Shown piece after piece: positions 18,452 through 27,177 of a stretch of 64,000 bases of DNA. The stretch is from CALOAD01 sp942491415 (GTDB lineage Bacteria > Cyanobacteriota > Vampirovibrionia > Gastranaerophilales > CALOAD01), in NCBI GenBank assembly GCA_942491415.1, contig CALOAD010000014.1:62001-126000 (forward strand), written 5' to 3'. The first letter of the stretch is position 1. Each line of letters opens with the position of its first letter. The notes beneath the pieces were generated by a model. That model was not told where the DNA came from. It searched no databases and worked only from the letters and a program-made list of their open reading frames with translations. Position numbers and translations under genes: made by a program.

Positions 18452-19560
18452 TGAAGATCAACTCCTTCAATAATTTTTGCTGAATTATGACCGAGTTGAG
18501 TTTTATTTTTTATGGCGAGAGTAATTTTTTCTGCCATTTGCTCTATATTTTCAGCTTCGAAAAAATATCCGTTTTGTCCTTCTTTTAAGATATCTTTAAT
18601 ACCTGCTTTGTTAGATGAAATAATTGGCAAAGCGAAATTCATAGCTTCTGCCGCTACAATTGGCCAAGGGTCAAAAATGGAAGGAATTGCAAAAAGATCA
18701 GCAGCACAATAAAACATTGAAAGTTTCTTAAATTGTTGGAAATTAATTATTTTAACAATGCTACCAAGATTATTATCTTGAATTTGTTTAAGAAGAAGGT
18801 CTTTTTGATCTCCATTGCCTATTATGAAACACTTTATATTTAATTCTGATATAACTTTCAGATATTTCATAGTATCAATAAGCGTTTTTATGTTTTTTTC
18901 TTGCACTAATCTTCCTATAAATAATATCATTTCTTCATTTTGATTAATATCCAATTTTTTCCGTATTAAATTTCTTTTTGATCTTAACTTTAAATATCTG
19001 GATGTAAATTTATCATTATTAATAGCTGAAAAAACCACTTGTAATCGTGATGCAGCTTGGGGATGTATATTCAAGATGAATTCTTTTACATGGCTTCCGT
19101 AGGCTATAAAATAGTCAAAAAATCGTTTATTAATATAGAATTTCTTTACACATTTTTTTAATGTTGTATTGGTTGTCTCATGAGAATTTTGTTCCCAAAG
19201 TATGGTTTTTATCCCTTTTATTTTGCATAAAATTGCACATAAAGGACCTATAAACCTTGTTCCACCTTTAAAAAAAACTTTATCATATTCATTGCAAAGT
19301 ATTTTTTTAAATATTGAAAATCCTCCTAAATACATAAACCTGTTTTTGTTAAAAAAACGGAACATCCAAATGTCTTTAGGGATTATATATTTGTATTTTG
19401 TATTATCAAAAAAAGAAATATCCCAATTTCTGTCAGGTTCTGTTTTTGCACAAGCGATTACTTCAAAATCGATTTCGTCTTTATAAAGATGTAAGGTTTC
19501 AAAAAAATCATTCATATAGGGTGAAATAATATTAGTCAAAAACAAAACTTTTTTATTCAT
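18394..19560 (-). CDS. GT4-family glycosyltransferase
   Basis: 388 residues. GT-B fold with MNKKVLFLTNIISPYMNDF at the start, LFIGRLVQEKNIKTLIDTM at the C-terminal domain entry and IPSIFDPWPIVAAEAMNFA for the donor-binding EX7E region. No cysteine insertion, so it differs from the two plus-strand paralogues. AAGGA lies upstream of the ATG. It is the last gene of the minus-strand exopolysaccharide run, 12 bases after the acyltransferase gene, and its 3' end overlaps the convergent glycosyltransferase by 58 bases. Confidence 0.87.
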   Translation of the reverse strand: MNKKVLFLTNIISPYMNDFFETLHLYKDEIDFEVIACAKTEPDRNWDISFFDNTKYKYIIPKDIWMFRFFNKNRFMYLGGFSIFKKILCNEYDKVFFKGGTRFIGPLCAILCKIKGIKTILWEQNSHETTNTTLKKCVKKFYINKRFFDYFIAYGSHVKEFILNIHPQAASRLQVVFSAINNDKFTSRYLKLRSKRNLIRKKLDINQNEEMILFIGRLVQEKNIKTLIDTMKYLKVISELNIKCFIIGNGDQKDLLLKQIQDNNLGSIVKIINFQQFKKLSMFYCAADLFAIPSIFDPWPIVAAEAMNFALPIISSNKAGIKDILKEGQNGYFFEAENIEQMAEKITLAIKNKTQLGHNSAKIIEGVDLHQVCNCVIDSTLSVGDTLL

Positions 19561-19572
19561 CCCAAATCCTTT

Positions 19573-20118
19573 CTATATAATTTCTTTAATTACTTTTGCA
19601 GGAATTCCTGCTGCCAAAGAATTGGCAGGAATATTTGACACTACAACGCTTCCCGCTGCCACAACTGAACCTTTTCCTATCGTCACTCCTCCTAGTATTG
19701 TTGCATTACAACCAATCCATACAAAATCTTCAACAAGAATAGGATTGTTTTTTTCGTGTCCTCTTCTTGTTTGGAAATCACTTTTCAAAACGTGTTTTGC
19801 ATTTGAAAAAACAGTATTAAAACCAATATCGCAATAATTTCCGATTTTGATAGGGGTACTTCCCACGTCAAAAAAAACATTTTTATTTATAAACGTTTCA
19901 TCACCAATCTCTAAAGGCACATCATTTGAGTGGATTGTAACACCTGTCATTAGTTTGCTACCGTTCCCTATTTTAAATCCCATTAACTTTAGAATTTTTG
20001 CTCTTAAATATGATGCTGTAATCCCCCAGCCGAATAGATCAAGAAGTTTTATAAGAAAATATGAAAAAGTAAAGTTTAATTCTTTTTTGATAAATGCGAG
20101 GTTGATTTTTCTGTTCAT
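19573..20118 (-). CDS. hexapeptide-repeat acyltransferase (WcaF/maltose acetyltransferase-like)
   Basis: 181 residues. Left-handed beta-helix acyltransferase: IGNGSKLMTGVTIHSNDVPLEIG, INKNVFFDVGSTPIKIGNYC and VWIGCNATILGGVTIGKGSVVAAGSVV (quoted in part as GCNATILGGVTIGKGS) form the hexapeptide rungs, with the active histidine expected in SNAKHVL. It probably acetylates a sugar of the surface polysaccharide. The ATG directly follows the stop of the upstream polymerase gene (TAAATG), so translation is coupled. Donor and acceptor are not determined. Confidence 0.88.
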   Translation of the reverse strand: MNRKINLAFIKKELNFTFSYFLIKLLDLFGWGITASYLRAKILKLMGFKIGNGSKLMTGVTIHSNDVPLEIGDETFINKNVFFDVGSTPIKIGNYCDIGFNTVFSNAKHVLKSDFQTRRGHEKNNPILVEDFVWIGCNATILGGVTIGKGSVVAAGSVVVSNIPANSLAAGIPAKVIKEII

Positions 20119-21678
20119 TTAGCGATCCCCTTCAAAGTTACTTGTCCAATTTTTTGATAAGCCTACTAAAAATCCTAAAATACAGAAAAACTCAATTTGA
20201 GTCAGAACTCGAATACCGTCAGTAAGGTGATAGATTAAGAAAAAAACAATTATGCAATTAATACAAAGTGATAACATTGAGTTATATGCAATTTTTGTGG
20301 CTAAGAAGTTTTTTAAGTTATTTGCAAATACTCCTAAAATACCTCCCCAGTATAAAAAACAAACGAGTCCATAATCGTAAATCATTGAAAAATAACTATT
20401 ATGTACAGTTTGAACTATATGAAGGTTTGGACTCATTGCCGAAATATAAAAAATAGTTTCTCTGGTGCTTCCGGTTCCAAATCCTAAAAAGGCTTTTATT
20501 ACTGAGAGATCAAAAAACCAGCTTTCAATAAAGCTGTTCCATAGGTTTAATCTTGTATTCAAGGTTTTTGAATTGCTAAATCTTTCAAATAATCCATAGA
20601 AATATGACAAAATATTTTCTTGAAAATTTATAATCAGAAAAAAGAATAGAAGAATCCCTAAAAGAGCAAAAGGTGCGGTATCATAGTTTAATTTTAAATT
20701 AAAGAGTTTGAAGATATTAAAATCCACAAGCTTTTTAATTTTTAAGCCAACTAAAAACATTATTGTTGAAGCCAAAAGAGCTATTATTGAAGACTTATTT
20801 AAGAATAAAGCGGTTAACAAATAACAACTGAAAAGATTGAAAATAACAGAATACTTTAAATATTTTCCTGAAATATCTTTCAAAAAAATTGTACTACAAC
20901 TAAATATTATCGAGAAAAAACCCAATAAAAGGTGAGCTCCGGGGATATTTAAAATGCCACCTTTTATTCTGAATCCAAATTGTTCGTAGGGCATTATTCC
21001 CACGAGACTAAAGAACAAAGAGCTTATCAAAAGAATACTAAAGTTATAAGATAAAAATTTAAAAATTTTCTTTATATTGATTTTATCTATGTTATAACTT
21101 AGCTCCAGTCCGCTTGTTAAACCAATCAAGGCACTTATAGAGCTTATTAAAGCTATAAAATAAGCACTTTGATTACTAAAATCACTGGAAAATAATATAT
21201 TATAGCCAATAGAACTTTGAGATAGCTGAAAATCACTATGATAAAAGAAGTAATAGAATATATTAGCAATAAAAAATAAAAATAAAAGTCTAAAAACAAA
21301 AAAGTCACGCCAAAGCTTCGGGAAGTTTTTGAAGATAATGTAAAAGCTTAAAAAGCATCCCAGCCCAAAAAATAAAACATGTAGCTTAAGGCTAATTCCT
21401 AGTGTAGAAAGAATTGCTTGATTTATATAAATAGGTATAAACAAAAGCAAGAGGATGAAAAATGCAATAAAAGCTAATTTTTTTGATGAATAAACCTCTT
21501 GTACTTTTTTTTGAGCAATAAGCAATAAAACTACGCCCACAAAAAACAGCAACATAGTATCAACTCCAAAAATATTACCTGAAAATGCGATAAAAACAGA
21601 AAAAACACAAAATGAAATGGCTAATATCATTAACCTGAATAAATAGGAGCCATTACATCGAGAAACATCAATATTCAT
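20119..21678 (-). CDS. O-antigen ligase/polymerase-like membrane protein
   Basis: 519 residues with about 11-12 hydrophobic membrane segments across its whole length and a larger polar loop near residues 380-430 containing LGFGTGSTRETIFYIS and HTVHNSYFSMIYDYGL-like residues (VQTVHNSYFSMIYDYGL), the H-x-x-H/N-S-Y pattern typical of the Wzy/WaaL (O-antigen ligase) superfamily. Its place between the Wzc-like gene and sugar-modifying enzymes supports a polymerase or ligase of the exported polysaccharide; the two cannot be told apart by sequence alone. Its ATG directly follows the Wzc stop codon (TAGATG). Confidence 0.85.
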   Translation of the reverse strand: MNIDVSRCNGSYLFRLMILAISFCVFSVFIAFSGNIFGVDTMLLFFVGVVLLLIAQKKVQEVYSSKKLAFIAFFILLLLFIPIYINQAILSTLGISLKLHVLFFGLGCFLSFYIIFKNFPKLWRDFFVFRLLFLFFIANIFYYFFYHSDFQLSQSSIGYNILFSSDFSNQSAYFIALISSISALIGLTSGLELSYNIDKINIKKIFKFLSYNFSILLISSLFFSLVGIMPYEQFGFRIKGGILNIPGAHLLLGFFSIIFSCSTIFLKDISGKYLKYSVIFNLFSCYLLTALFLNKSSIIALLASTIMFLVGLKIKKLVDFNIFKLFNLKLNYDTAPFALLGILLFFFLIINFQENILSYFYGLFERFSNSKTLNTRLNLWNSFIESWFFDLSVIKAFLGFGTGSTRETIFYISAMSPNLHIVQTVHNSYFSMIYDYGLVCFLYWGGILGVFANNLKNFLATKIAYNSMLSLCINCIIVFFLIYHLTDGIRVLTQIEFFCILGFLVGLSKNWTSNFEGDR

Positions 21679-23874
21679 CTAAAAACCTATCGATTGCTTT
21701 TCGTTGCTATGAGCGTAAAATTCTTTTTCAATATCAGAATTTTCTTCTCTTGGAATTATCCCAAGGACTTTGGTATTCATTTTTTTAAGATGTTGTAAAA
21801 GCTTTAGCAAAATATCTTTTTTAGTAGACATTCCGCTTATCACTACCACTGAATCCGTAATATCTATGAGAGATGTAAACTCAGGATATATAACGGGCTT
21901 AGCGGGTGTATCTATTAAGATAATCTCATAATGTAGCTTTAAGTGTTCTAATATTGTTTTAAAACCTTGTGTAGAAACAAAATCATTTATATTATTATAT
22001 TCTTTTGTTGCACAAAGATAATTGAAAGAAGCATCAGTTTCTCGTTTTGATCTAAATGTAATAGGAATAAGGATTTGGGAGATCAATCCATTTACATAAT
22101 CATTTTTTATTGACTGATTTAAACGTTTATGTCTGTTAATCTCAGTAATAATGTCAGGTAAATCTTTGCTATAGTGAGGTATTTGAGTCTCAAGATCTTG
22201 CAAAAGCCTTGCAGGGTTTGTAAAATCTGTATCAATTAAGACAACAGATCTATTTGACTTAGCCAAGGCTGAGGTGATATTTGGTATTATACTTGATTTT
22301 CCACGGTTATAGTTTGTTGATATAAACATAACGGATTGCGCATTATTTGAATATGATTTAGATACAATATTCATTGCTATATTGCCAAAAGCAATACCCT
22401 GTACAGATTCTGCTTTTTTAATAAAAGCTTGTGAAAAATCCTCATTATTTTGCACCCAAGGAATGACTCCAAGAATTTTATGTCCCGATACTTCTTCTAT
22501 TTCATTTGAATCAACCCACCTATCATTTAGATCTTCTTTTATCCAAATAAAACAAATTGCACCAAAAAAACCAAGCAAGATAAAACAAATAAATTTACTT
22601 ACAATGCTTGTTGTCAATGCACTTGGAGACGAGGGTGGGCTTAGAACTATTATATTATCCATTATCTGGTTTTCTTTAATTTTTGCCTCCATTTGTTTTT
22701 GTTTAATTCTGGAATACGCATCAGCAAGTGCTTTTTCCTGTTTTTGTAGTTCTTCAAGCCCTAATTTTTTTGATGGTAATAATGCTATTTTTGTATCAAG
22801 ATTTTTAATCCCTTGTTCTAAAGAAACCGATTGCGCTTTTAATGAAACTCTTTCAGCTTGAACTCGGGCTACATCCGTTACAATATCCTGGGAAGGTTTA
22901 TCGTATATTCCTCTTGATACCATAAACTCACCTAAAGACTCTTTTTGCCTTGTTTTTATATTATTTTCAAGCAGTTCAATTTCATTTTTTACTGCTATCA
23001 CATCAGGGTATTGATCTGTAAATTTAGCACTTAAGCTTGAATACGCTTGTTGCGCTAAAGATAATTGCTGATTTAGCTTTATAAGATAAGGATCTTCACC
23101 AATGGCTGTGGATCTTAAAGCTGTCGATGCGTTAGATATGTTCAATTGACTGCAAAGATCTTCCATTTTTTTCTTGTTATAGCTAATTTGACTTTGTATT
23201 ACTTGATATTGTTTTTCAAGACTGACTCTTGCCTTTGTTATTTCTGTTATTTCATTTTGAACATCAATAGCTTTATTATTAACCTTATAATCTTTTATTT
23301 GAGTTCTCATTTCATCCAGTTCATTGCTTATTTTAACCAGTTGAGTATCCAGATATTCACGTTGTTTCGTTTCTATGGATTTTCTAAGTTCAAGATTCGT
23401 ATTTTTAAATTCGGTTATTAATATGTTTAAAGCTTTTTGGGCTGTTTTTTTATTAGACCATTTATAGGCAATTTTAATAATATCGGTAGATGGCTCTATT
23501 TTTGCATTTACAGCTTTTGAATATTTTCCGATCCAAGAAGCACGGGTTTTAACCCCATATTTTTTGAGATCTTCAGGAAGTTGTTTTTCATATTGCAAAT
23601 ATAGTTTTGTAGCGACTTTTTCTGATTTTAAAAGTTGTTTTAAATTGAATAATGGATTACTATAACCGCTTTCAGACTTAATTGTAGAGCCCTCACCATA
23701 TGATGTGATGGTATTATTCAAAGGAATATTTCTGACAAAAAGCTTAGCTGTGCTGTTATAAAGCGGAATATAAAGAAGCACAAGATAAAAGATAAAAACG
23801 ATAAAACCTGTAGAAATACCGTATAATATCGCTTTTTCCTGCTTTTTTATTATATATAAAAGTCTTTTGTCCAT
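21679..23874 (-). CDS. Wzc-like polysaccharide copolymerase / BY-kinase-type ATPase
   Basis: 731 residues, inner membrane. N-terminal membrane segment (about 16-36), periplasmic Wzz-type domain and long coiled coil (residues ~150-400), a second segment near 425-445 (FICFILLGFFGAICFIWI), then a cytoplasmic P-loop domain: ISTNYNRGKSSI (Walker A), VVLIDTDFTNP (Walker A'), IILIDTP (Walker B). This is the arrangement of Wzc/Wzz proteins that set chain length with the Wza channel. The C-terminus FYAHSNEKQSIGF has a single tyrosine in place of the usual tyrosine cluster, so phosphorylation-based control may be absent or different. Confidence 0.88.
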   Translation of the reverse strand: MDKRLLYIIKKQEKAILYGISTGFIVFIFYLVLLYIPLYNSTAKLFVRNIPLNNTITSYGEGSTIKSESGYSNPLFNLKQLLKSEKVATKLYLQYEKQLPEDLKKYGVKTRASWIGKYSKAVNAKIEPSTDIIKIAYKWSNKKTAQKALNILITEFKNTNLELRKSIETKQREYLDTQLVKISNELDEMRTQIKDYKVNNKAIDVQNEITEITKARVSLEKQYQVIQSQISYNKKKMEDLCSQLNISNASTALRSTAIGEDPYLIKLNQQLSLAQQAYSSLSAKFTDQYPDVIAVKNEIELLENNIKTRQKESLGEFMVSRGIYDKPSQDIVTDVARVQAERVSLKAQSVSLEQGIKNLDTKIALLPSKKLGLEELQKQEKALADAYSRIKQKQMEAKIKENQIMDNIIVLSPPSSPSALTTSIVSKFICFILLGFFGAICFIWIKEDLNDRWVDSNEIEEVSGHKILGVIPWVQNNEDFSQAFIKKAESVQGIAFGNIAMNIVSKSYSNNAQSVMFISTNYNRGKSSIIPNITSALAKSNRSVVLIDTDFTNPARLLQDLETQIPHYSKDLPDIITEINRHKRLNQSIKNDYVNGLISQILIPITFRSKRETDASFNYLCATKEYNNINDFVSTQGFKTILEHLKLHYEIILIDTPAKPVIYPEFTSLIDITDSVVVISGMSTKKDILLKLLQHLKKMNTKVLGIIPREENSDIEKEFYAHSNEKQSIGF

Positions 23875-23896
23875 TAAATTAAAGCCTTATTGTTTA

Positions 23897-25030
23897 TTAC
23901 TTATAAAGTCTTGTGGGGTCGAATATCAAAGCCCAATTATTGAAAGCATTCGCAAACACCCCTATAGGGCTTATAAGCCTTCCTGTATAGTCAAATCCTT
24001 TGCCTATTAAAGGTCTTGTTTTTTCAGGCACATAAACAACATCATTTGGCATCAACATAAGATCTGTACGCATAGGATTAGCTTTCATTCTTATGAATCT
24101 ACCATTTTCATCAACTCTATTTATAAAAACTTCTTTAGGAGCATATGCAGCATCGTTTAAATATCCTCCGGCCATACTTATTGCCGAGTTTAGGTTTAAG
24201 GATTGAGCAGGCTCGAGTTTAATCAAACCGGGGTTATTGACGTAACCTACGACTTTTACCGGTACATAAGCAGGAGAGAAGGTAGAACTAGCATATTTTT
24301 TATATTTTTTTGATTTAAGCGCTAAAGGTGTTGATAATCTTGGAACGTGAACCGTATCCCCGGTCATAAGATAAATATCTTCTGTTGAATCTCCTTTTTC
24401 GAGTAGGTTAAGAAGATTTATCGTAAATTTTGAACCTTCGTTTCTATTTGTGATTTCTATGTTCTCAAGATCAGCATCATAAGAAATACCACCTGCAGCA
24501 ACAAGAACGTTTGTTAATAGCGGTGTTTTTCGCTCCAGTTGAACTTCCGGTTTCTTGTGATTTAAATATGTTGCAGAACCTATATCAGTGTTTATTTCAT
24601 AACTTCCGGGGTTCATTACAGCTCCCGTAATATAAACAATGAAAGGTCTACTACGTACTAGCTTGACTGATATTTGAGGATTTTTTAAGTAAGTTAAATA
24701 TTTTTGTTCTAATTTGGTATGAAATTCTTGAATACTCAATCCTGACGCTTGCACTTCTCCTATTAAAGAAATAAAAACAGTGCCATCGGGGTGTATTTTG
24801 AGTTTTTCATGGTTAATTTGAGGTGTACAAGTGGATGTAATTGATATCATGTCATTAGGACCTAATATATATCGTCTTGTTGTAAAACCTCGATGTTTTA
24901 ATATATCTAATCTTTTAATGCCTTCTAATTTATTTTGCAATTCGTTTATATTTAATTCTTTTTCATTGGCAAGGCTAAATTGCCCAAAACAAGCAAATAT
25001 AAATGTTATTATTAGCAAAATTCTAATCAT
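23897..25030 (-). CDS. Wza-like polysaccharide export protein (SLBB domains)
   Basis: 377 residues. A signal peptide (MIRILLIITFIFACFGQFSLA) without an obvious lipobox precedes a polysaccharide-export domain (YILGPNDMISITSTCTP, PDGTVFISLIGEVQASGLS) and two SLBB soluble-ligand-binding domains (VYITGAVMNPGSYEI; VVGYVNNPGLIKLEPAQ), ending at VVYVPEKTRP and a short tail. It forms the outer-membrane/periplasmic exit for polysaccharide. GGTGG lies upstream of the ATG. It is the first gene of the minus-strand run and has a pair of 22-bp-spaced direct repeats upstream. Lack of a lipid anchor is unlike E. coli Wza. Confidence 0.88.
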   Translation of the reverse strand: MIRILLIITFIFACFGQFSLANEKELNINELQNKLEGIKRLDILKHRGFTTRRYILGPNDMISITSTCTPQINHEKLKIHPDGTVFISLIGEVQASGLSIQEFHTKLEQKYLTYLKNPQISVKLVRSRPFIVYITGAVMNPGSYEINTDIGSATYLNHKKPEVQLERKTPLLTNVLVAAGGISYDADLENIEITNRNEGSKFTINLLNLLEKGDSTEDIYLMTGDTVHVPRLSTPLALKSKKYKKYASSTFSPAYVPVKVVGYVNNPGLIKLEPAQSLNLNSAISMAGGYLNDAAYAPKEVFINRVDENGRFIRMKANPMRTDLMLMPNDVVYVPEKTRPLIGKGFDYTGRLISPIGVFANAFNNWALIFDPTRLYK

Positions 25031-25088
25031 AGTTTTTCCACCAGTTTCTGCCTCAACATAAAAATATTTAAAATTATGCCTAAAGTAA

Positions 25089-25119
25089 ATTACCCGAATA
25101 ACTTTCTATCATTACCCGA
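25089..25119 (-). promoter_or_regulatory. 22-bp-spaced direct repeat upstream of wza-like gene
   Basis: ATTACCCGA occurs at 25089-25097 and again at 25111-25119 (TCGGGTAAT on the coding strand), 22 bases apart, about two helical turns. A CATAAT-like -10 lies a little closer to the gene, with no good -35, so the repeats sit where an activator would bind. Inferred operator for the exopolysaccharide genes. Confidence 0.4.
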
Positions 25120-25144
25120 GTATCGATTTTGAAAATATTTTTTA

Positions 25145-25260
25145 GAAGCTGTCTCAAAAATAGAAAAATTCTTTTTCATTTTTGTGTACGCTTCAAACAT
25201 CTAGTGTCAAAACGACAAAAACTCATCGTTTCCGACGTTTTTTACTTTTGAGAGGACTTC
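25145..25260. repeat. MITE-like element with 15-bp imperfect terminal inverted repeats
   Basis: GAAGCTGTCTCAAAA at 25145-25159 and TTTTGAGAGGACTTC at 25246-25260 are inverted copies differing at three adjacent positions. The interior (about 86 bases) has no ORF and is slightly richer in GC than its surroundings. It lies between the wza-like promoter region and the end of the TPR gene. No transposase is in the window, and a second copy was not found here, so mobility is a hypothesis. Confidence 0.35.
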
Positions 25261-25264
25261 TGGT

Positions 25265-27130
25265 TTATTTGAAAATATTCAAAAAATTTAAGATTGAAAA
25301 CTTTTTAGAATCTTTTTTGGGAGGTAAAAAAACAGCTTTTCTTTTTAAACTTTTAATACGCTCTTTAACTGCCAAACTATCTTGTTCTTTGTATTTTTTA
25401 ATAAATTTCTCAAGCACCTTGGCTGCTTGAGAATATTCTTTATTAATTTCTAAAAGTGTAGAAAGTTTTTTATGGTACTCAAAATTATCAGGCTCAAATC
25501 TAATGCAATATTTTATTTCATTTTTAGCTTTTGTATACATTTCAAAATGAGTATAAGCATCAGCTAATTTTAAGTGATATTCATTTTTTTGTGGATTTAT
25601 TTGTATTAAATTTTCAAGACCGTCAATAACCTTGTTGAAATCTTTTGTAGAGGTGTATAAATTAACTAATTCTTCTAATATTTCTAGTTTTTTTTCGCCA
25701 TATTTTAAGCTGTTTTCAAAATATTCGATTGCTTTATCAAAATCTTGACGCTTTTTATAAATATAACCGGCTTTTACATATGCATCGGTATAATTAGGAT
25801 CAAGTTTAATAATACTCAAGTATTGCTCAAGAGCTTTTTCTTTATTTTGAAGTTTATCATAACAATGCGCCAGACCAAACCTTGACTCTATGAAGGAATC
25901 GTTTATTTTAATAGCTTTTTCAAAATAATCTATTGCTTCTTGCGTTTTATCTTTTTTAGAGGCGATCTCTCCCAGAAAGATAAGCGATTGAATATGCTCA
26001 GGGTTTAGCTCTATCACTTTTTTAAAATTCTGTTCAGCAAGGTCTAAAGACTCAAGTTTTTCATAGCAACAAGCAATGTAATAAAATGGTTCCGAAGAAT
26101 TTGCATCCAGTTTTGAAGCTTCTTCAAGATATTTAATCGCATCAACATAATTTTCTTGATAAAACTTAATTAACCCAATGGTTAAAATAGAATCATAATG
26201 ATCATTTTTAAGCTTTAAAACTTCGGATAAAATTCTTTCAGCTAACTCAAATTCACTTTTTTGGTAATAAATATGCCCTATTGCATAGTTCATTTCTAAA
26301 TTATCAGGATTAATTGCCAATGCATTTTTAAAAGCATCAAGAGCTTCGTCGGTCCAACCTAGCATATTATAAGCAATTCCAAGGTTGCAATAAGCGTTTG
26401 CATTTGCTTTATCTCGAGCGATAACGGCATTTAATTCATTTGCCGCTTTTTGAAAATCTTCTTTTTCGTTGTAAATTAATCCTGCATAATAGTGTGCGGT
26501 CAAATCGTTTGGCTCGATTTCTAAAACTTTTTTAAAATCATTAAGGGCTTTGTCAAGATCACCGTCTTCAAAAGTATAAACAGCTATGGAATTCAACGAT
26601 TTTAAATGTTTTGGGTTTTGCTCAATACTTTTGTTATAAGCATCTTTTGCTTCTTCAATTTTATCAGTTTGCGCCATATTATAACCAAGTAAATAATAAA
26701 TCTCATCAAGGTTGTAATCGTTTTTAATTAAATCTTCAAAAAGAGCAATGGATTCTTCATAACGTTCTAACTCTGAAAGTAAAATAGCAAGATTTTCAAT
26801 TAAAGGGTAGTCTGATTCATCAAGATTTATAGCTCTTTGCAAATATTCAATAGCTTTTTCATAATTCTCATTTAATTCATGTAACCTTGCCAGCGACTTT
26901 AAAGCTCGTTTATCGTTACTATTAGCATCTAGTGCTTTTTTATAATAAGAAATAGCCCTGTTAGTATTGTTAATACATAAATAAGTATCAGCAATGTCAC
27001 ATAGCACCAATGTATTTGCCGGATTTAAAGACAAAGCCTTGTAATATGATTCGATTGCAGATTTAAAATCCTGCTTTCGTCTCAGTTCTTGGGCTTGTTG
27101 GACCAATTCATTTATAGATTCAACCGACAT
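25265..27130 (-). CDS. TPR-repeat protein (soluble)
   Basis: 621 residues made almost wholly of tetratricopeptide repeats (about 16-17 units, residues 5-595), for example ALSLNPANTLVLCDIADTYL and YCNLGIAYNMLGWTDEALDA. There is no signal peptide or membrane segment, which differs from the TPR protein near 9-10.7 kb. A short basic tail (KRKAVFLPPKKDSKKF) ends the protein. Such arrays are scaffolds; in cyanobacterial relatives they are frequent and of varied function. It lies downstream of cofH on the same strand and next to the exopolysaccharide genes, but no functional link is shown. Confidence 0.85.
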   Translation of the reverse strand: MSVESINELVQQAQELRRKQDFKSAIESYYKALSLNPANTLVLCDIADTYLCINNTNRAISYYKKALDANSNDKRALKSLARLHELNENYEKAIEYLQRAINLDESDYPLIENLAILLSELERYEESIALFEDLIKNDYNLDEIYYLLGYNMAQTDKIEEAKDAYNKSIEQNPKHLKSLNSIAVYTFEDGDLDKALNDFKKVLEIEPNDLTAHYYAGLIYNEKEDFQKAANELNAVIARDKANANAYCNLGIAYNMLGWTDEALDAFKNALAINPDNLEMNYAIGHIYYQKSEFELAERILSEVLKLKNDHYDSILTIGLIKFYQENYVDAIKYLEEASKLDANSSEPFYYIACCYEKLESLDLAEQNFKKVIELNPEHIQSLIFLGEIASKKDKTQEAIDYFEKAIKINDSFIESRFGLAHCYDKLQNKEKALEQYLSIIKLDPNYTDAYVKAGYIYKKRQDFDKAIEYFENSLKYGEKKLEILEELVNLYTSTKDFNKVIDGLENLIQINPQKNEYHLKLADAYTHFEMYTKAKNEIKYCIRFEPDNFEYHKKLSTLLEINKEYSQAAKVLEKFIKKYKEQDSLAVKERIKSLKRKAVFLPPKKDSKKFSILNFLNIFK

Positions 27131-27177
27131 TTTTACCTCTTATAATTGTATCAATATAAATTATACCTGCTATTTTT

